Source: Rapana venosa (Eukaryota > Mollusca > Gastropoda > Neogastropoda > Muricidae). Taken from it: DNA of 64,000 nucleotides. Shown here one piece after another: positions 34,655 to 44,828 of the stretch; position 1 is the stretch's first letter, and each line of letters begins with the position of its first letter. The notes under the pieces are model-generated. The model saw only the letters and a list, made by a program, of their open reading frames with translations. It was not told the DNA's origin and ran no database searches. The stretch is from NCBI GenBank assembly GCA_028751875.1, contig CM054155.1:3357217-3421216 (forward strand). The letters run 5' to 3'. The position numbers were made by a program, and so were the translations under genes.

Positions 34655-34811
34655 ACCCACTTCCGGCACGACACCGGAAGGGGAAACACGTACTGACTTC
34701 CTGACATGCACATTTGAGCAGCTTCCAGGCTCCAAAATGGCAGACCACGAAACGGCAGCCGGTTCCGTTATCTGTTATCGCGATCGGGATTTTGGAGACG
34801 TTCAGGAATGA
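34655..34811 (+). promoter_or_regulatory. Candidate CpG-rich promoter / first exon with 24-codon frame
   Basis: ACTTCCGG at 34659-34666 and CCGGAAG at 34674-34680 form a 7-bp-stem inverted pair of ETS-type sites. CCAAAATGGC at 34732-34741 resembles a YY1-type initiator and contains an ATG with A at -3. The frame from 34737 reads MADHETAAGSVICYRDRDFG then DVQE and stops at 34811. CpG is locally frequent, for example in the TATCGCGATCGG block, unlike the surroundings. ETS plus YY1 sites around the first ATG are typical of TATA-less housekeeping promoters in animals. No clear splice donor lies before the stop, so this is only a candidate. Confidence 0.25.
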
Positions 34812-35092
34812 TTGGCTTCATTGAGGTGTGCGCTGTGCTTCCACAAGTCGTAGAAGTGGAGTGAAGGAGGTTTGGGGTTATCTGCATGTAAAGCAGTGCA
34901 GATAGCCCAGCCACCCTGTCCATTAAGAGTTTGGCTTGGGAATATGGAGAGACAGGGGAGAGACAGACAGACAAAACAGATAGACAGACAGAGAGAGAGA
35001 CAGACAGACACGTAGACAAGACAGATAGAGAGAGAGTGTGTGTGTGTCAACTTTTTTTGTTTGCTTCCAGTGAAGTCATGTGTACGAGTGTG
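34812..35092. other. Unannotated with CAGA-type microsatellite
   Basis: A GACAGACAGA-rich tract lies at 34950-35035, followed by a short TG run at 35036-35047. No gene. Confidence 0.65.
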
Positions 35093-35170
35093 TTGTATGC
35101 AAGCGCTTTGATTTGTTTTTGCAAGATATAGCGCTATATAAATTCCATTCATTATTATTATTATTATTAT
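35093..35170 (+). mobile_element. 3' end fragment of the L2/CR1-like LINE with (ATT)n tail
   Basis: CAAGCGCTTTGATTTG, TTTTTGCAAGATATAGCGCT and ATATAAATTCCATTC followed by (ATT)n match the reverse complement of 35665-35735 and 41815-41885, which are the 3' ends of the two longer minus-strand LINE copies. It is a severely 5'-truncated insertion. Confidence 0.8.
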
Positions 35171-35227
35171 GAAGGATTGCCACTTACGTGGAATTTCCGG
35201 ACAGCAGATCATTCAGAGAACATCCGT

Positions 35228-35395
35228 TTTCTTCTTCTTCTTCTTCTTCCTCTTCTTTTTCTTCCTCTTCCTCTTCTTCTTTTTCTTCTTCTTTTTTTTC
35301 TTCTTCTTCTTCTTCTTCTACTTTTTTTCTTCTTCTTCTTCTTTCTTCTTCTTCTTCTTCTTCTTTCTCTTCTCATCTTCTTCTTTCTCCTCTGA
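35228..35395. repeat. (TTC)n / (GAA)n polypyrimidine tract, about 165 nt
   Basis: TTC units with TTTTC, CTC and TACTTT interruptions. Frames giving polyserine, polyleucine or polyphenylalanine are artefacts. It lies about 60 nt downstream of a LINE (ATT)n tail. Confidence 0.95.
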
Positions 35396-35514
35396 ACTCC
35401 TGAAGGAGTCAGCGGGACAGCGCCTTAATGACAAAGCCTTTTGTCGTTGTACTCCCTTTATGAAGGGGAGGGCACCCCTGCCAAGGTCGGAGTTTTCGCA
35501 TTTCTTTTTTTAAT

Positions 35515-35662
35515 TCAAGTTCTTTTATTTCGAGGATAATGAATAAGCACACATGTGCTTTCTTTACATCCAATCCCCGAGTACATGCGTTTTCTTTATA
35601 ATTTTATTTGTTCCCACCAGCACACAATGGCCTACTCTTTCGAAAGGTGGCACAGGTTTTAA
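35515..35662 (-). mobile_element. SINE-1 copy, cut by the adjacent LINE 3' end
   Basis: On the minus strand it carries the GAGTAGGCCATTGTGTGC, TTCCCACC-complement, GGGGATTGGATGTAAAG and GCTTATTCATTATCCTCGA blocks of the family. Its 5' half is missing, and the (AAT)n tail of the LINE at 35665 starts where it stops. Confidence 0.75.
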
Positions 35663-35774
35663 GAATAATAATAATAAATGGAATTTGTATAGCGCTATAT
35701 CTTGCAAAAACAAATCAAAGCGCTTGCATTCATCCTCACATGCAACAAGTTACAATTAATAGATTTTACAAATT

Positions 35775-35900
35775 GAAATGTAAACACACACACGCGCACA
35801 CACACACAGAGTGAACAGACGTTAAATTGAAGACAACAACAACAACAACACACACACGCGCGCGCGCGCACACATACACACACACACACACACACACAGA
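35775..35900. repeat. (CA)n / (CG)n microsatellites inside the LINE 3' UTR, with nested fragment
   Basis: Two CA-rich runs flank a 45-bp segment (35808-35852: GAGTGAACAGACGTTAAATT, GAAGACAACAACAACAACAA). That segment is identical to the end of the I-like LINE at 32745-32788. It is either a very short nested insertion or a shared 3' end sequence. Confidence 0.7.
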
Positions 35901-37081
35901 GGTTGTGTACTTTGGCAGGGTGGTGGGGGTTTCCACTGTTGAGGGTAAGGACAGAAATGAGATGAAACAAGAGGGGAAGTCTTAGATTTGAAAAAAAAAG
36001 TGTTTTGAGGCTGGATTTAAAAAGGCTTTTTTTTTTTGGGGGGGGGGGGAGGGAGGTCATTCCAGATCACTGGACCAGAAATAAAGAGCGACCGCCGACT
36101 GTGGATTGGTTGAATCTAAGTATTCGTAAGCACAAGGTATCTGCAGTAGAGCGGAGGGATCGAGAAGGAGTGTACAGGTTAAGACATTCACAGAGGTAGG
36201 AGGGTGCACTTTTGTGGAGACATTTGTAACAGAGGGTACAGATCTTATAGTTTACTCTCTGTGACACAAGCAGCCAGTGGAGAGATCGCAAGAGAGGGTA
36301 ACGTGCTCAGATTTTTTTTCTTTCGGAGGACTAGTCGGGCGTAGATTTTTTGTCTACGTTGAAGAGAGTGGATAGTGATGATGGCAGACCAGCTAGAAGA
36401 GAATTGCAATAATCCAGACGTGAGGAGAAATGAGAGACGTGATTAGTTTTGGATGTTGCATCAGTGGACAGGTTTCTTTCCCAACTGCACTAATACGCCG
36501 TAATTGATAGTAGCATGACTGGCAGGTCTGGGTGATGAATTTTTGCATGGAGAGTGTGTTGTCGACAAAGACCCTAGATATTTCACAGCAGTGGCTAGAG
36601 GGACAGACGTATTGCCGATTCTATTGAAGCAGTTGTGATGGAAGACAATTTGTGTTTCGTACTACAAGCATGCTTCTGTTTTATTGCATTTGGCAGTAAC
36701 TTGTTCTGTATCATCCAATTTTGGATATCTTGAAGGCAGTTAGGACATATTAATCAAGAGAAAGGGCAGATTTTCGGGAGTATCACTGCTAAGAATCCGA
36801 GAGTTATCTGCATGAAAATGATGGCTGATCTGATGACGATTCATTATATGTGAAAGTGGAGCAGTGTAGAGAGTGAAAAGAACAGGGCCAAGAACTGATC
36901 CCTGTGGGAGTCCACATTCCAGTTTGGCAGGTGATGATTGAATCTTGTTTACTGCAACAATTTGGAATCGGTTTGTGAGGTATGAACTAAACCAGGTGAG
37001 GGCTGTGCCTGTAATGCCAAACGTTTTTTTGAAGACGGGAGAGAAGAATTGAATGGTCTATAGTGTCGAAGGCTGAAGATA

Positions 37082-37368
37082 ATAAAAATGATAATGTATG
37101 GAATTTATATAGCGCTGAATCTTGTAAAGCAACAAATCAAAGCGCTCAGATGACATTTTTTAATATCGAGGATAATGGAATAAGCACTCATGTGCTTTTG
37201 TACATCCAGTCCCCGTGTGTATGCGGTTTTGTAAATTTTGTCGTCCGTTCCCACCGACACACAATGGCCTACTCTTTCGAAAAGCGGAACATGATTTAAC
37301 GTGTGCGCAGGATGTTCTGCATGCGTTCGCACACGGGGCCTCGGTTTATAGTCTCATCCGAAGGACTT
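37082..37368 (-). mobile_element. SINE-1 copy carrying a LINE-type 3' end, with direct repeats
   Basis: On the minus strand this insert reads SINE-1 body (CTTCGGATGAGACTATAAAC, TTAAATCATGTTCCGCTTTT, AGTAGGCCATTGTGTGTCGG, GCTTATTCCATTATCCTCGA). It then continues into GAGCGCTTTGATTTG, ATTCAGCGCTATATAAATTC and a short ATTATT-like tail, which is the L2/CR1-like LINE 3' end. It splits the RT frame of LINE copy 1. AGATA at 37077-37081 and at 37369-37373 bounds it, and the intact second LINE copy has a single AGATA at the same place (near 43178). The whole composite therefore inserted as one unit. Confidence 0.8.
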
Positions 37369-37636
37369 AGATAAGTCAAGAAGAGTGAGGAGGGAGATTT
37401 TTCCGGTGTCAGAAGCTTGTAGAAGCGTGTTTAACGTGTGGACTAGGGTGGTTTCGGTGCTGTGGTTGGCACGATATACAGACTGAAAAGGGGGAAGGAG
37501 ATTATTGGAATGAAGATGGTTATTGAGTTGTTTCAGAACAACTTTTTCAAGGACTTTAGTTAGATATGAACGGTAGGTTAGACACAGGTCTATAATTCTT
37601 TAGAGTGTTAGGGTCAAGGTCGTGCTTTTTGAGTAG

Positions 37637-37680
37637 GGGTACACAAGATGCTCTGCGCGCATTGGCACACGAGACGTGTT
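37637..37680 (-). mobile_element. SINE-1 fragment
   Basis: ACACAAGATGCTCTGCGCGC followed by ATTGGCACACG matches the internal ACAAGATGTTCTGCATGCGT / TCGCACACG block of SINE-1. It interrupts the LINE RT frame. Confidence 0.5.
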
Positions 37681-37984
37681 TGCTTGTTTTGTTATTTCGG
37701 GGGTGGGGGAGTCTATACATTTGTTCCTTGTTAGAAGCAGTTCCCTGAGGAATCATGTTGACCACTGTCCCCTTTACTTTCGCAAAACTTGCCTGAGAAT
37801 CCTGAGCAAACTCCCGGACCAACAGTGAGACTGGGTTTTTTCTGCCACTTCCCAGTGACCTCCCAGCCGCTGTAGCCCTTATAGCTGGATTGAGCTTTGA
37901 GACAGACAACTGACTGTGTGTTTTCTTTCCAAACTGTTGATGAGGTGCTTTCGCAAACTCCTCGGTATCTCAACTCATCACTAA

Positions 37985-38312
37985 TGAGGAAGTGAAGGCC
38001 AGAATTAAAAACGCCAATGGACCATTTGAAGAGCTAGCTCCTGACTTAAGTGGAAAAAAACCACACGAAAACTAAAGTGGCACAGGCACGTCACAGGAAC
38101 ATCTAGACTGGCCAAGACTGGCCTACAGGGAACAGTCCAAGGAGGGAGACGAAGAGGCAGACAGAGAAAACGATGGGAAGACAACATAGAGAGTGGACTG
38201 GCTTTGAGTGGAACGATTTGCTTCGGAAAACTGAGGACCGGGGAGTGGAGGAAGCTGGTTGCAAAATCTTCAGTGGTGCCCCCACGGGACTACGGGATAG
38301 GTGAGATGAGGA
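37985..38312 (+). pseudogene. GATA-tailed non-LTR LINE, C-terminal fragment 1
   Basis: The plus-strand peptides NEEVKARI, LAKTGLQGTVQGGRRRGRQR and then WEDNIESG match, across frameshifts, the copy at 44829-45113 (KLKWYGHVTRS, GLAKTILQGTVQGGRRRGRP, WEDNISEWTGL). The K/R-WYGHV-R and RRRGRP-K-WED motifs are typical of the C-terminus of RTE-like LINE proteins. It ends at GACTACGGGATAG, so the tail is only a single GATA. Confidence 0.7.
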
Positions 38313-38425
38313 GAGAGAGAAATTCCCTGAAATGGGATGCCTCAGTGGCGACTCAAACCTGAAGCCCAGACTACTGGAGATCAGGATTCTGATGCCTCTA
38401 ACCACTCTGTTATTCCGCCCCCTGT
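38313..38425 (-). mobile_element. tRNA-like SINE head fragment
   Basis: On the minus strand TAACAGAGTGG (A-box-like) and GGTTTGAGTCG (B-box-like) are spaced about 45 nt apart, as in the head of SINE-2 at 55885-55800. No body follows. Confidence 0.55.
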
Positions 38426-39207
38426 TTCGGTAAAGTCAACTGAAAATCAAAGTAGAGTGAAGAGAATGAGTGTGCATAACGGTATGAAGAGAAGGAATGA
38501 AACATAAATACAACACAATATAATTATTGCTTCGCTACCACTACCTCTTCATTGCCCCCTCTGTCTGTCTGTCTGTCTGTCTGTCTCTGTCTCTCTCTCT
38601 CAGTCTCTCTCTGTGTCTGTCTGTCTGTCCTCTATATTTCTCTCTCTCTGTCTGTCTCTGTCTGTCTGTCTCTGTTTCTCTCTCTCTGTCTCTCCTTCTC
38701 CTTCCACACTTCTGGAACTCATGGTGCTCGTGTTCTCCGTCTTTGACTTCTATGTTGTTATTGCTGCTATTGTTGACTTCATTGAGTTTAGTTTGTTGTT
38801 TTGTTGTGTGTATGCGTTTCAAAATGACATTCACCTTTCCCCTTTTAATCGTTGTTTCCATTTCTGCTAGCATCATGGAGGGCTGGACGTAAGAGGGGAA
38901 AAGCACAGCCTGCTTAATCTATCATCTCCAGAACAGAAAATTCTCTCGCGCTGAGTGCTAAGCTTCACCCCCCCCCCCCCCCCCCCTCTCAATCGTCTAC
39001 CAAGCGTCACGCTGTCTGCGTGACCTAATTTGGATCGATAGCTGTGTCTGGAAGCGCGCGACTCATTTGCATATGGCGTCATGTATTAAGCATGACATTC
39101 TACTTTCATTTCACCAGCCCAGTTGCTGCAATCAATTACCATAGTTGACTGTCTGTCTGTCTGTCTGTCTCTGTTTTTATATGTTGACTGTCTGTCTGTC
39201 TGTCTGC

Positions 39208-39247
<40 letters not shown>

Positions 39248-39259
39248 ATCTCTCTCTCT

Positions 39260-39312
<53 letters not shown>

Positions 39313-39575
39313 TTTATAATTATGTTGACTCTCTGTCTGTCTGTCTCTATCTCTCTTGTCTGTTTTTATATCTTGTGGTTTCTCTTTTCCTGTCTGTCTC
39401 TATGTCTGTCTGACTCTTTGTGCCTTGCCTGGTTATCTTCCTCACTCTGGTTAGTGTGTGTGTATGCGCGCGCGCACGCGCGTTGTCATGTACATGTGTA
39501 CACTCGGAATTCCATTCCATTGCTCTCATACAGAAGCTGTTTTCAGAAATAGTTCCCCGTTCCTTGGCTAGAGTG
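38426..39575. repeat. CTGT/CT microsatellite cluster with poly-C
   Basis: CTGT/CT tracts at 38562-38698 and 39150-39415, a 19-nt poly-C at 38968-38986 and a CG-rich CGCGCGCACGCGCG at 39468-39481. Intervening sequence is non-repetitive. No supported gene is present. Confidence 0.85.
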
Positions 39576-39577
39576 CC

Positions 39578-39672
39578 GGAGTGCCCCATTAGCCACATTA
39601 TTCTAATTTTTTGTGCTTACGCGACGTTTTCCCCACCATCAGTAGCTGCAATCCGACTTCGGGGCTGACCCA
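39578..39672. mobile_element. Fragment of SINE-2 3' module
   Basis: CCATTAGCCACATTATTCTA, GCGACGTTTTCCCCACCATC and GCTGCAATCCGACTTCGGGG match the module order seen at 58378-58480 (same strand). Confidence 0.6.
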
Positions 39673-40398
39673 ATGTATACATCGGCCACAAGTACAGCAG
39701 TGTCCTGCTTTGGACAGGGTGGGATGGTGTTGACACTGACACCTGCTGTCATGATGCACACTTCATGTCAGTTCAGTTTTCAAGTAGCGGTGAACTGCAT
39801 GCATAACTAAGCATGGCTGTCACACCTTTGCCAGCACCTGACGTGTCAGATTTGAAGACGACGGTAAGGCATCTGTACCCAGGAGTTTGACGCTCTAGGA
39901 GGCTTCACATTTTTTCCAAAGTAATTTTGTAGATCAGGCTTGATCGTGTTTCAAACACAATAATTTGTATGATTAAAAGTGGGCTTTGTTGCTATTGTTG
40001 TTGTTTAAGCTTGAAACTGTGCGAGAGGGCAAGACAGGGAAAATAGGGGTTGCAAGTCATCTGTAGCGCCTGTGCAGTCAAGCACACTGTGGGGTATGAT
40101 TGTAATGTAGTGTAATATTTGATGTGTGTAATGTAATGTTGTGCAATGTAATGTAATGTAGTGCAACGTAAGGCAAGATATAGCAACTAATTACAGCAGG
40201 CTTTAAAAAAACCCACCTTATTTATCATAACTTATTTTTCTTATAGTTGTCTTATGTGTATCGCGAGTACATTTTTAATTCTGATATTGAGAATTTCTCA
40301 CTGTGTGATAAAGTACATGGGCCTAATCGCTTTCTTTCAACAAATCGTTCCCAAATTTGTAGTTGAAGGGGAAAGGTAAACACGCAGAGATTTTAAGG
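39673..40398. other. Unannotated; short TGTAATG-type repeats before the gap
   Basis: TAATGTA/GTAATGT words recur at 40098-40180. The final 200 nt before the gap are AT-rich and unrecognised. Confidence 0.6.
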
Positions 40399-40898
40399 NN
40401 NNNNNNNNNNNNNNNNNNNNNNNNNNNNNNNNNNNNNNNNNNNNNNNNNNNNNNNNNNNNNNNNNNNNNNNNNNNNNNNNNNNNNNNNNNNNNNNNNNNN
40501 NNNNNNNNNNNNNNNNNNNNNNNNNNNNNNNNNNNNNNNNNNNNNNNNNNNNNNNNNNNNNNNNNNNNNNNNNNNNNNNNNNNNNNNNNNNNNNNNNNNN
40601 NNNNNNNNNNNNNNNNNNNNNNNNNNNNNNNNNNNNNNNNNNNNNNNNNNNNNNNNNNNNNNNNNNNNNNNNNNNNNNNNNNNNNNNNNNNNNNNNNNNN
40701 NNNNNNNNNNNNNNNNNNNNNNNNNNNNNNNNNNNNNNNNNNNNNNNNNNNNNNNNNNNNNNNNNNNNNNNNNNNNNNNNNNNNNNNNNNNNNNNNNNNN
40801 NNNNNNNNNNNNNNNNNNNNNNNNNNNNNNNNNNNNNNNNNNNNNNNNNNNNNNNNNNNNNNNNNNNNNNNNNNNNNNNNNNNNNNNNNNNNNNNNNN
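40399..40898. other. Assembly gap, 500 N
   Basis: Exactly 500 N, the size of a conventional placeholder. Frames that run through it are meaningless. Confidence 0.99.
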
Positions 40899-41275
40899 GG
40901 AATGTGGGGTACTGGTGTACTTCTGAGGAAAATTTTTTACTTCGAGGATGTGTTGTACTTCTAAAGATAATTTGTGTTTCCTGAGGATATTTTTGTACTT
41001 CGAGGATAAGTTGTACTTTATTGATAATGTTGTACTTCTGATGGACAATTTTGTCCTCTATAAAATTTATACTGGTGTGTTTCTGATGGATAAATTGACT
41101 TCTGAGGGATAGTGTTTTACTTCTGGGGGATAATATTACTTCGAGGATAGTGTTGAACTTCTGGGTAATTTTTAAACTGATGATAATTTTGAAACTTCGA
41201 GGTAATGAAGTACTGTTTTTTTTCAAATGTAATGTGTACTTCTGATGGATATTTTGATTTCTTTTGGTAATGTTT
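40899..41275 (+). repeat. 21-bp satellite locus, part 1 (degenerate)
   Basis: Variants of GTTGTACTTCTGATGGATAG recur with many indels. The right neighbour of the array continues only at 45114, after intervening retroelements. The poor preservation next to the gap may reflect low base accuracy. Confidence 0.8.
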
Positions 41276-41814
41276 AAAGGATCAGTCACATTGGGGAAGA
41301 ACGATACAAACCCCGCTTCGCAATGTCTTGATGGAAACAGGATCAAAAAGAGCTTGCCAGCCTAACAGAACACCCAATAAGGCCTCCAAAACATAGGGCA
41401 GGGAAAATCAGGCAGAGAAGACCAAACGATGACATACACCAACGGGCATTAGCACTGAAATCAGGTTAAGACCAAACGGGAAAACCCTTCAAACTTCAAG
41501 TACCGGGGACCCTTGTATCAGACCGGATAAAACCCAGAAGTATTGCAGGACTGCACAGAAAATAACACACTGCAAAACTAAAACCATCTAGAGATAAAAA
41601 ATCTCATTATCCCAAATCGACAATGCGCTCCCTTGTCAATCCAATTTCTGAGCCTGTGAATCTGGACCCGACTGCAGATTTGGGGAGAAAGTAAAACGTG
41701 GAGATAATGCCTTCGGGGACTCCCTTGGGGATCTCCCACAAAGACCCACAAAACAACGAAAGCGGCATAAAAAACCAGCAAACATTGGACCCTATGAGAA
41801 AAATAAAAAATAAT
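41276..41814. other. Unidentified low-copy block inside the satellite locus
   Basis: About 540 nt of non-repetitive, fairly balanced sequence sits between the 21-bp array and the LINE 3' end. No domain is recognisable in any frame. It could be part of an unrecognised transposon or host sequence. Confidence 0.5.
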
Positions 41815-44800
41815 AAAAATATGGAATTTATATAGCGCGAATCTTGTAAAAAAACAAAAAAAAATCAAAGCGCTTCACCAACATTTTCAGGCATGCAACC
41901 CCTAAAACATAAGAAAAAGAATTTCAAACCCGCGCCCCGCACGATGCCGCAAACCCCACACACCCCCACACACCACACAACCCACAACCCCACACAACAC
42001 ACACCAACACACACACACACACACCAACACACACACCAGGAACAACAAAAGGGAAAGATGCTGTTGAAAATTACGGGGCAGATTTGGGGGGGAAAATCTC
42101 AGGTAGAAAAAAGTTGTTTTGAGGGTGATTTGAAGGATCAATAAGGGTTTTGTCGAAGTGAAAGAGGGAGGTCTTTCCGGTGGATGGACCAGAAACAGAG
42201 AAAAAGCGACGCCCAAAAGTATTGTTTGAAACGGGGGTTCGAAACCAAAGATCTGCGGCGAACGAAGGAAAGGGGTGGATGTAAGATGAAGACAGTTACA
42301 GAGATAAAGGGTGCAGATTTTGGAGCCATTTGAAACAGAGGGTACTGATTTTATACCCATCTTTGTGAGACAGGCAACCAGTGAAGAGATCGAAGAAGAG
42401 GGGTGATGTGTTCAAATTTTTTTTTTCTTAGGACTAAGTCAGCTGCAGAGTTTTGTATGCGTTGAAGAGAGTGGATAGATGATGCTGGTAGGCCAGCCAA
42501 AAGAGAATTACAGTAGTCTAAACGTGAAAGAAATGAGAGATGTGACAAGCTTGGAAGTTGCATCAGTGGACAGATACTTGCGATCGCGCTTATGCGCCGA
42601 AATTTTATAGTAGCAAACTGGCAGGTCTGGGTGATGAATTTTTTTCATAGAAAAGTGTTTGTCAAGAACTACTCCAAAATACTTCACAGAGTTGGACAAA
42701 GGAACTGACGTATTGCCGAATTCTATTGAAGTTTTTGCGATAGAGGAAAGTTTATGTTGGGTCCCTATGAGCATGGCTTCGGTTTTATGGGCATTAAGTT
42801 TGTAACTTGTTCTGGTCATCCAGTTTTGAATGTCTTGAAGGCAGTAGGACATATTTGTCAGGAGGGAAGGCAAGTTTTCAACAGAATCACTGGGACTGAA
42901 GCTGAGTATTATCGGCATAGAAATGATATCAATATGTGGTTGTTTATTATATGTGAGATTTGGGGCAGTGTAGAGAGTAAAGAAGAACAGGGCCCAGGAC
43001 ATCCTGCGGGACTCCACATTCCATTTTGACGGGTTTTTATTGAATTTTGTTTCAAAAACTTTCTGGAACCTGTCTGTGAGGTATGAAGTAAACCGGTGAG
43101 GCTGGTGCCGTTAATACCAAACGTATTTTGGAGGCGAGAAAGAAGCATTGAGTGATCTATGGTATCAAAGGCTGCAGATAAGTCAAGAAAAGTGAGGAGG
43201 GAGATTTTTCCTGCATCAGAACAAATAGAAGTGTATCTAAAGTGTGGACTAGGGTGGTTTTTCGGTGCTGTGGTTGGGGCGATAGGCAGATTGAAAAGTG
43301 GGAAGGAGATCATTGGAATGAAGGTGACTGTTGAGCTGTTTGAGAACGACTTTTCTAGTACTTTAGAGACAAAGGGTAATTTGAGACAGCCCTATAATTC
43401 TTCAGAATGTTGGGATTGAGGTCATGCTTTTTCAGTAGAGGGGGGACTATTGCTGTTTTAAGAGCTGATGGAAAATTTCCTGACACAAGAGATGAGTTTT
43501 ACTATTTAGTTATAATAGGCACAAGTTGTGGAAGGCTTTGGTGAGAAAACAGGAGCGGGTATGGATCAAGGTCGCATGTTTTTTATAGTCATTTCCCTTC
43601 AAATTGTCATGTTTTTCTTTTTTCACTTGTGGATGGAAGGAAAAGAGAGGAGTGCCAGTGAATTGGGATCAGGAGGCGCAGGCTGGAATTGAGTCTGACG
43701 TCTGGAGCGTATGTTTCGAATTTTGTCTGAGAAGAAGGCAGAAAATATGGATGGAAGTTCAGACAGGCTGGGTGTATGCAGGGGAGTTGTTTTGCAGATC
43801 CAAGGAATTTGAGGTGAGGGAAAAAAGAGATTTTATGGATGTAGCACAGAGAATTGGGAAGAGAAAGTAGTCTGCTTTGCTGAATGGATTAAGAGTTTGA
43901 CTTTGTTTAATTTGTTTTGGGAAAAAGCTGTTTGTTGATTTCGGTTTTTGACTTCCGCCACTGCCGTTCTATTTCCCCGGCGTTTGCGCTTCGCTATCAA
44001 ATGTCTTGAGTATACCATGGCGCACGGGGTCTGTCAGGGAGGAGATGGTCAGTAGGAGGTGCATGCTCATCAAGCATTGGCGGAATAGTGTTATAGTGAT
44101 CAAGAGGTCAGTGGTCAGAGGTTTGTGAAAACTTTTGGGTAGCTTGTGAAGAGAAGGTATGAATTTCAAAGGGCCTTAAGATTGCGACGAGTAGCATATT
44201 TCTTCTTTCTGACAGGTTTTTTGTGTTTAAGATGAAAAGAATGGGGGAATGACCAGGAATGCAGTTCGTCGGTGACAGAACAGATTGACAAGATTAAATG
44301 AAGCATTAGTAATCACCAGTCTAAAATATGACCAGATCTGTGTGTTGTTTTCGTTTACCAGTTTGAAAAGAGAATGGTTGGACAGAGAAAGAGAAAGACG
44401 TTTGACATCTGGAGAAGACTGGTTGTCGAAAGGGAAATTGAAGTCACCCCAAAAATTTTAAATTTAGAGGGAATAGGCTGTAGTGGTCGAGGAAATGACT
44501 GGAATTCTTGGTAAAAAAGAGAAGATGTTAGGTTGTTTTTACGGCTGGGAGGTGGACGGTAAAGGCAGCAGATAGTAAAAAGTGCCAGGGAGGTTGAGAT
44601 TGATTTCGCAAACTTCAAAGATTCATGTGAGAATTGAAGGTTGTGACTGAAAGAAAGAGACGATTCCAATGTGTCTTTTAGAAAGATGGCAATCCCAAAT
44701 CCTCGAGAGAGTCGGGGGAAAGAAATAGTTTTTAAAAATCCAGGAGGAGTCAGCTGTTTTATTTTTGGGTTCATGGCCAATGTGGTTAAGCCAAGTTTCG

Positions 44801-44828
44801 GTGAGGAAGGTTAAGTCAATGTTTTTTT
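41815..44828 (-). pseudogene. L2/CR1-like non-LTR LINE, copy 2 (EN + RT)
   Basis: The minus strand carries an endonuclease with LTETWLNHIGHEP near 44800 and CCLYRPPPSRK near 44560. RT follows with [20 protein letters not shown] at about 43207-43148, then FYADNTQL at about 42922-42899, and NAHKTEAMLIG. The C-terminus has LDYCNSLLAGLPASSIHSLQ and RSLHWLPVSQR near 42370. The 3' end matches copy 1, including a (CA)n-bearing UTR and the TATAGCGC-(AAT)n end at 41815. The catalytic box reads YADN, not YADD. The start of the endonuclease is missing and many frameshifts occur. Confidence 0.88.
42908..42919 (-). other. Altered RT catalytic box (YADN)
   Basis: The minus-strand codons TAT GCC GAT AAT give Y-A-D-N. 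The matching codons in copy 1 at 36803-36814 are CAT GCA GAT AAC, giving H-A-D-N. The second aspartate of the box normally helps bind catalytic metal. Confidence 0.75.

Larger units (their letters stand above)
35665..37990 (-). pseudogene. L2/CR1-like non-LTR LINE, copy 1 (5'-truncated)
   Basis: Read on the minus strand, the RT begins with VPLLKKHDLDPNTLKNYRPV at about 37634-37577. It continues through [19 protein letters not shown] (about 36912-36856), then [10 protein letters not shown] (about 36820-36791), and ends with SLHWLLVSQRVNYKICTLCY near 36285 and PSYLCECLNLYTPSRSLRST near 36200. The 3' UTR contains (CA)n, then AAGCGCTTTGATTTG, TATAGCGC and an (ATT)n tail at 35665. The catalytic (Y/F)ADD box reads HADN. 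The copy is interrupted by a SINE at 37082-37368 and has further frameshifts, so it is non-functional. Confidence 0.85.

Noticed and set aside
35169..35513. Poly-Phe/Leu/Ser membrane protein
   Set aside because: Translation of the (TTC)n tract in three frames.
40323..41346. Long frames across 40323-41346
   Set aside because: They run through the 500-N gap and have no meaning.
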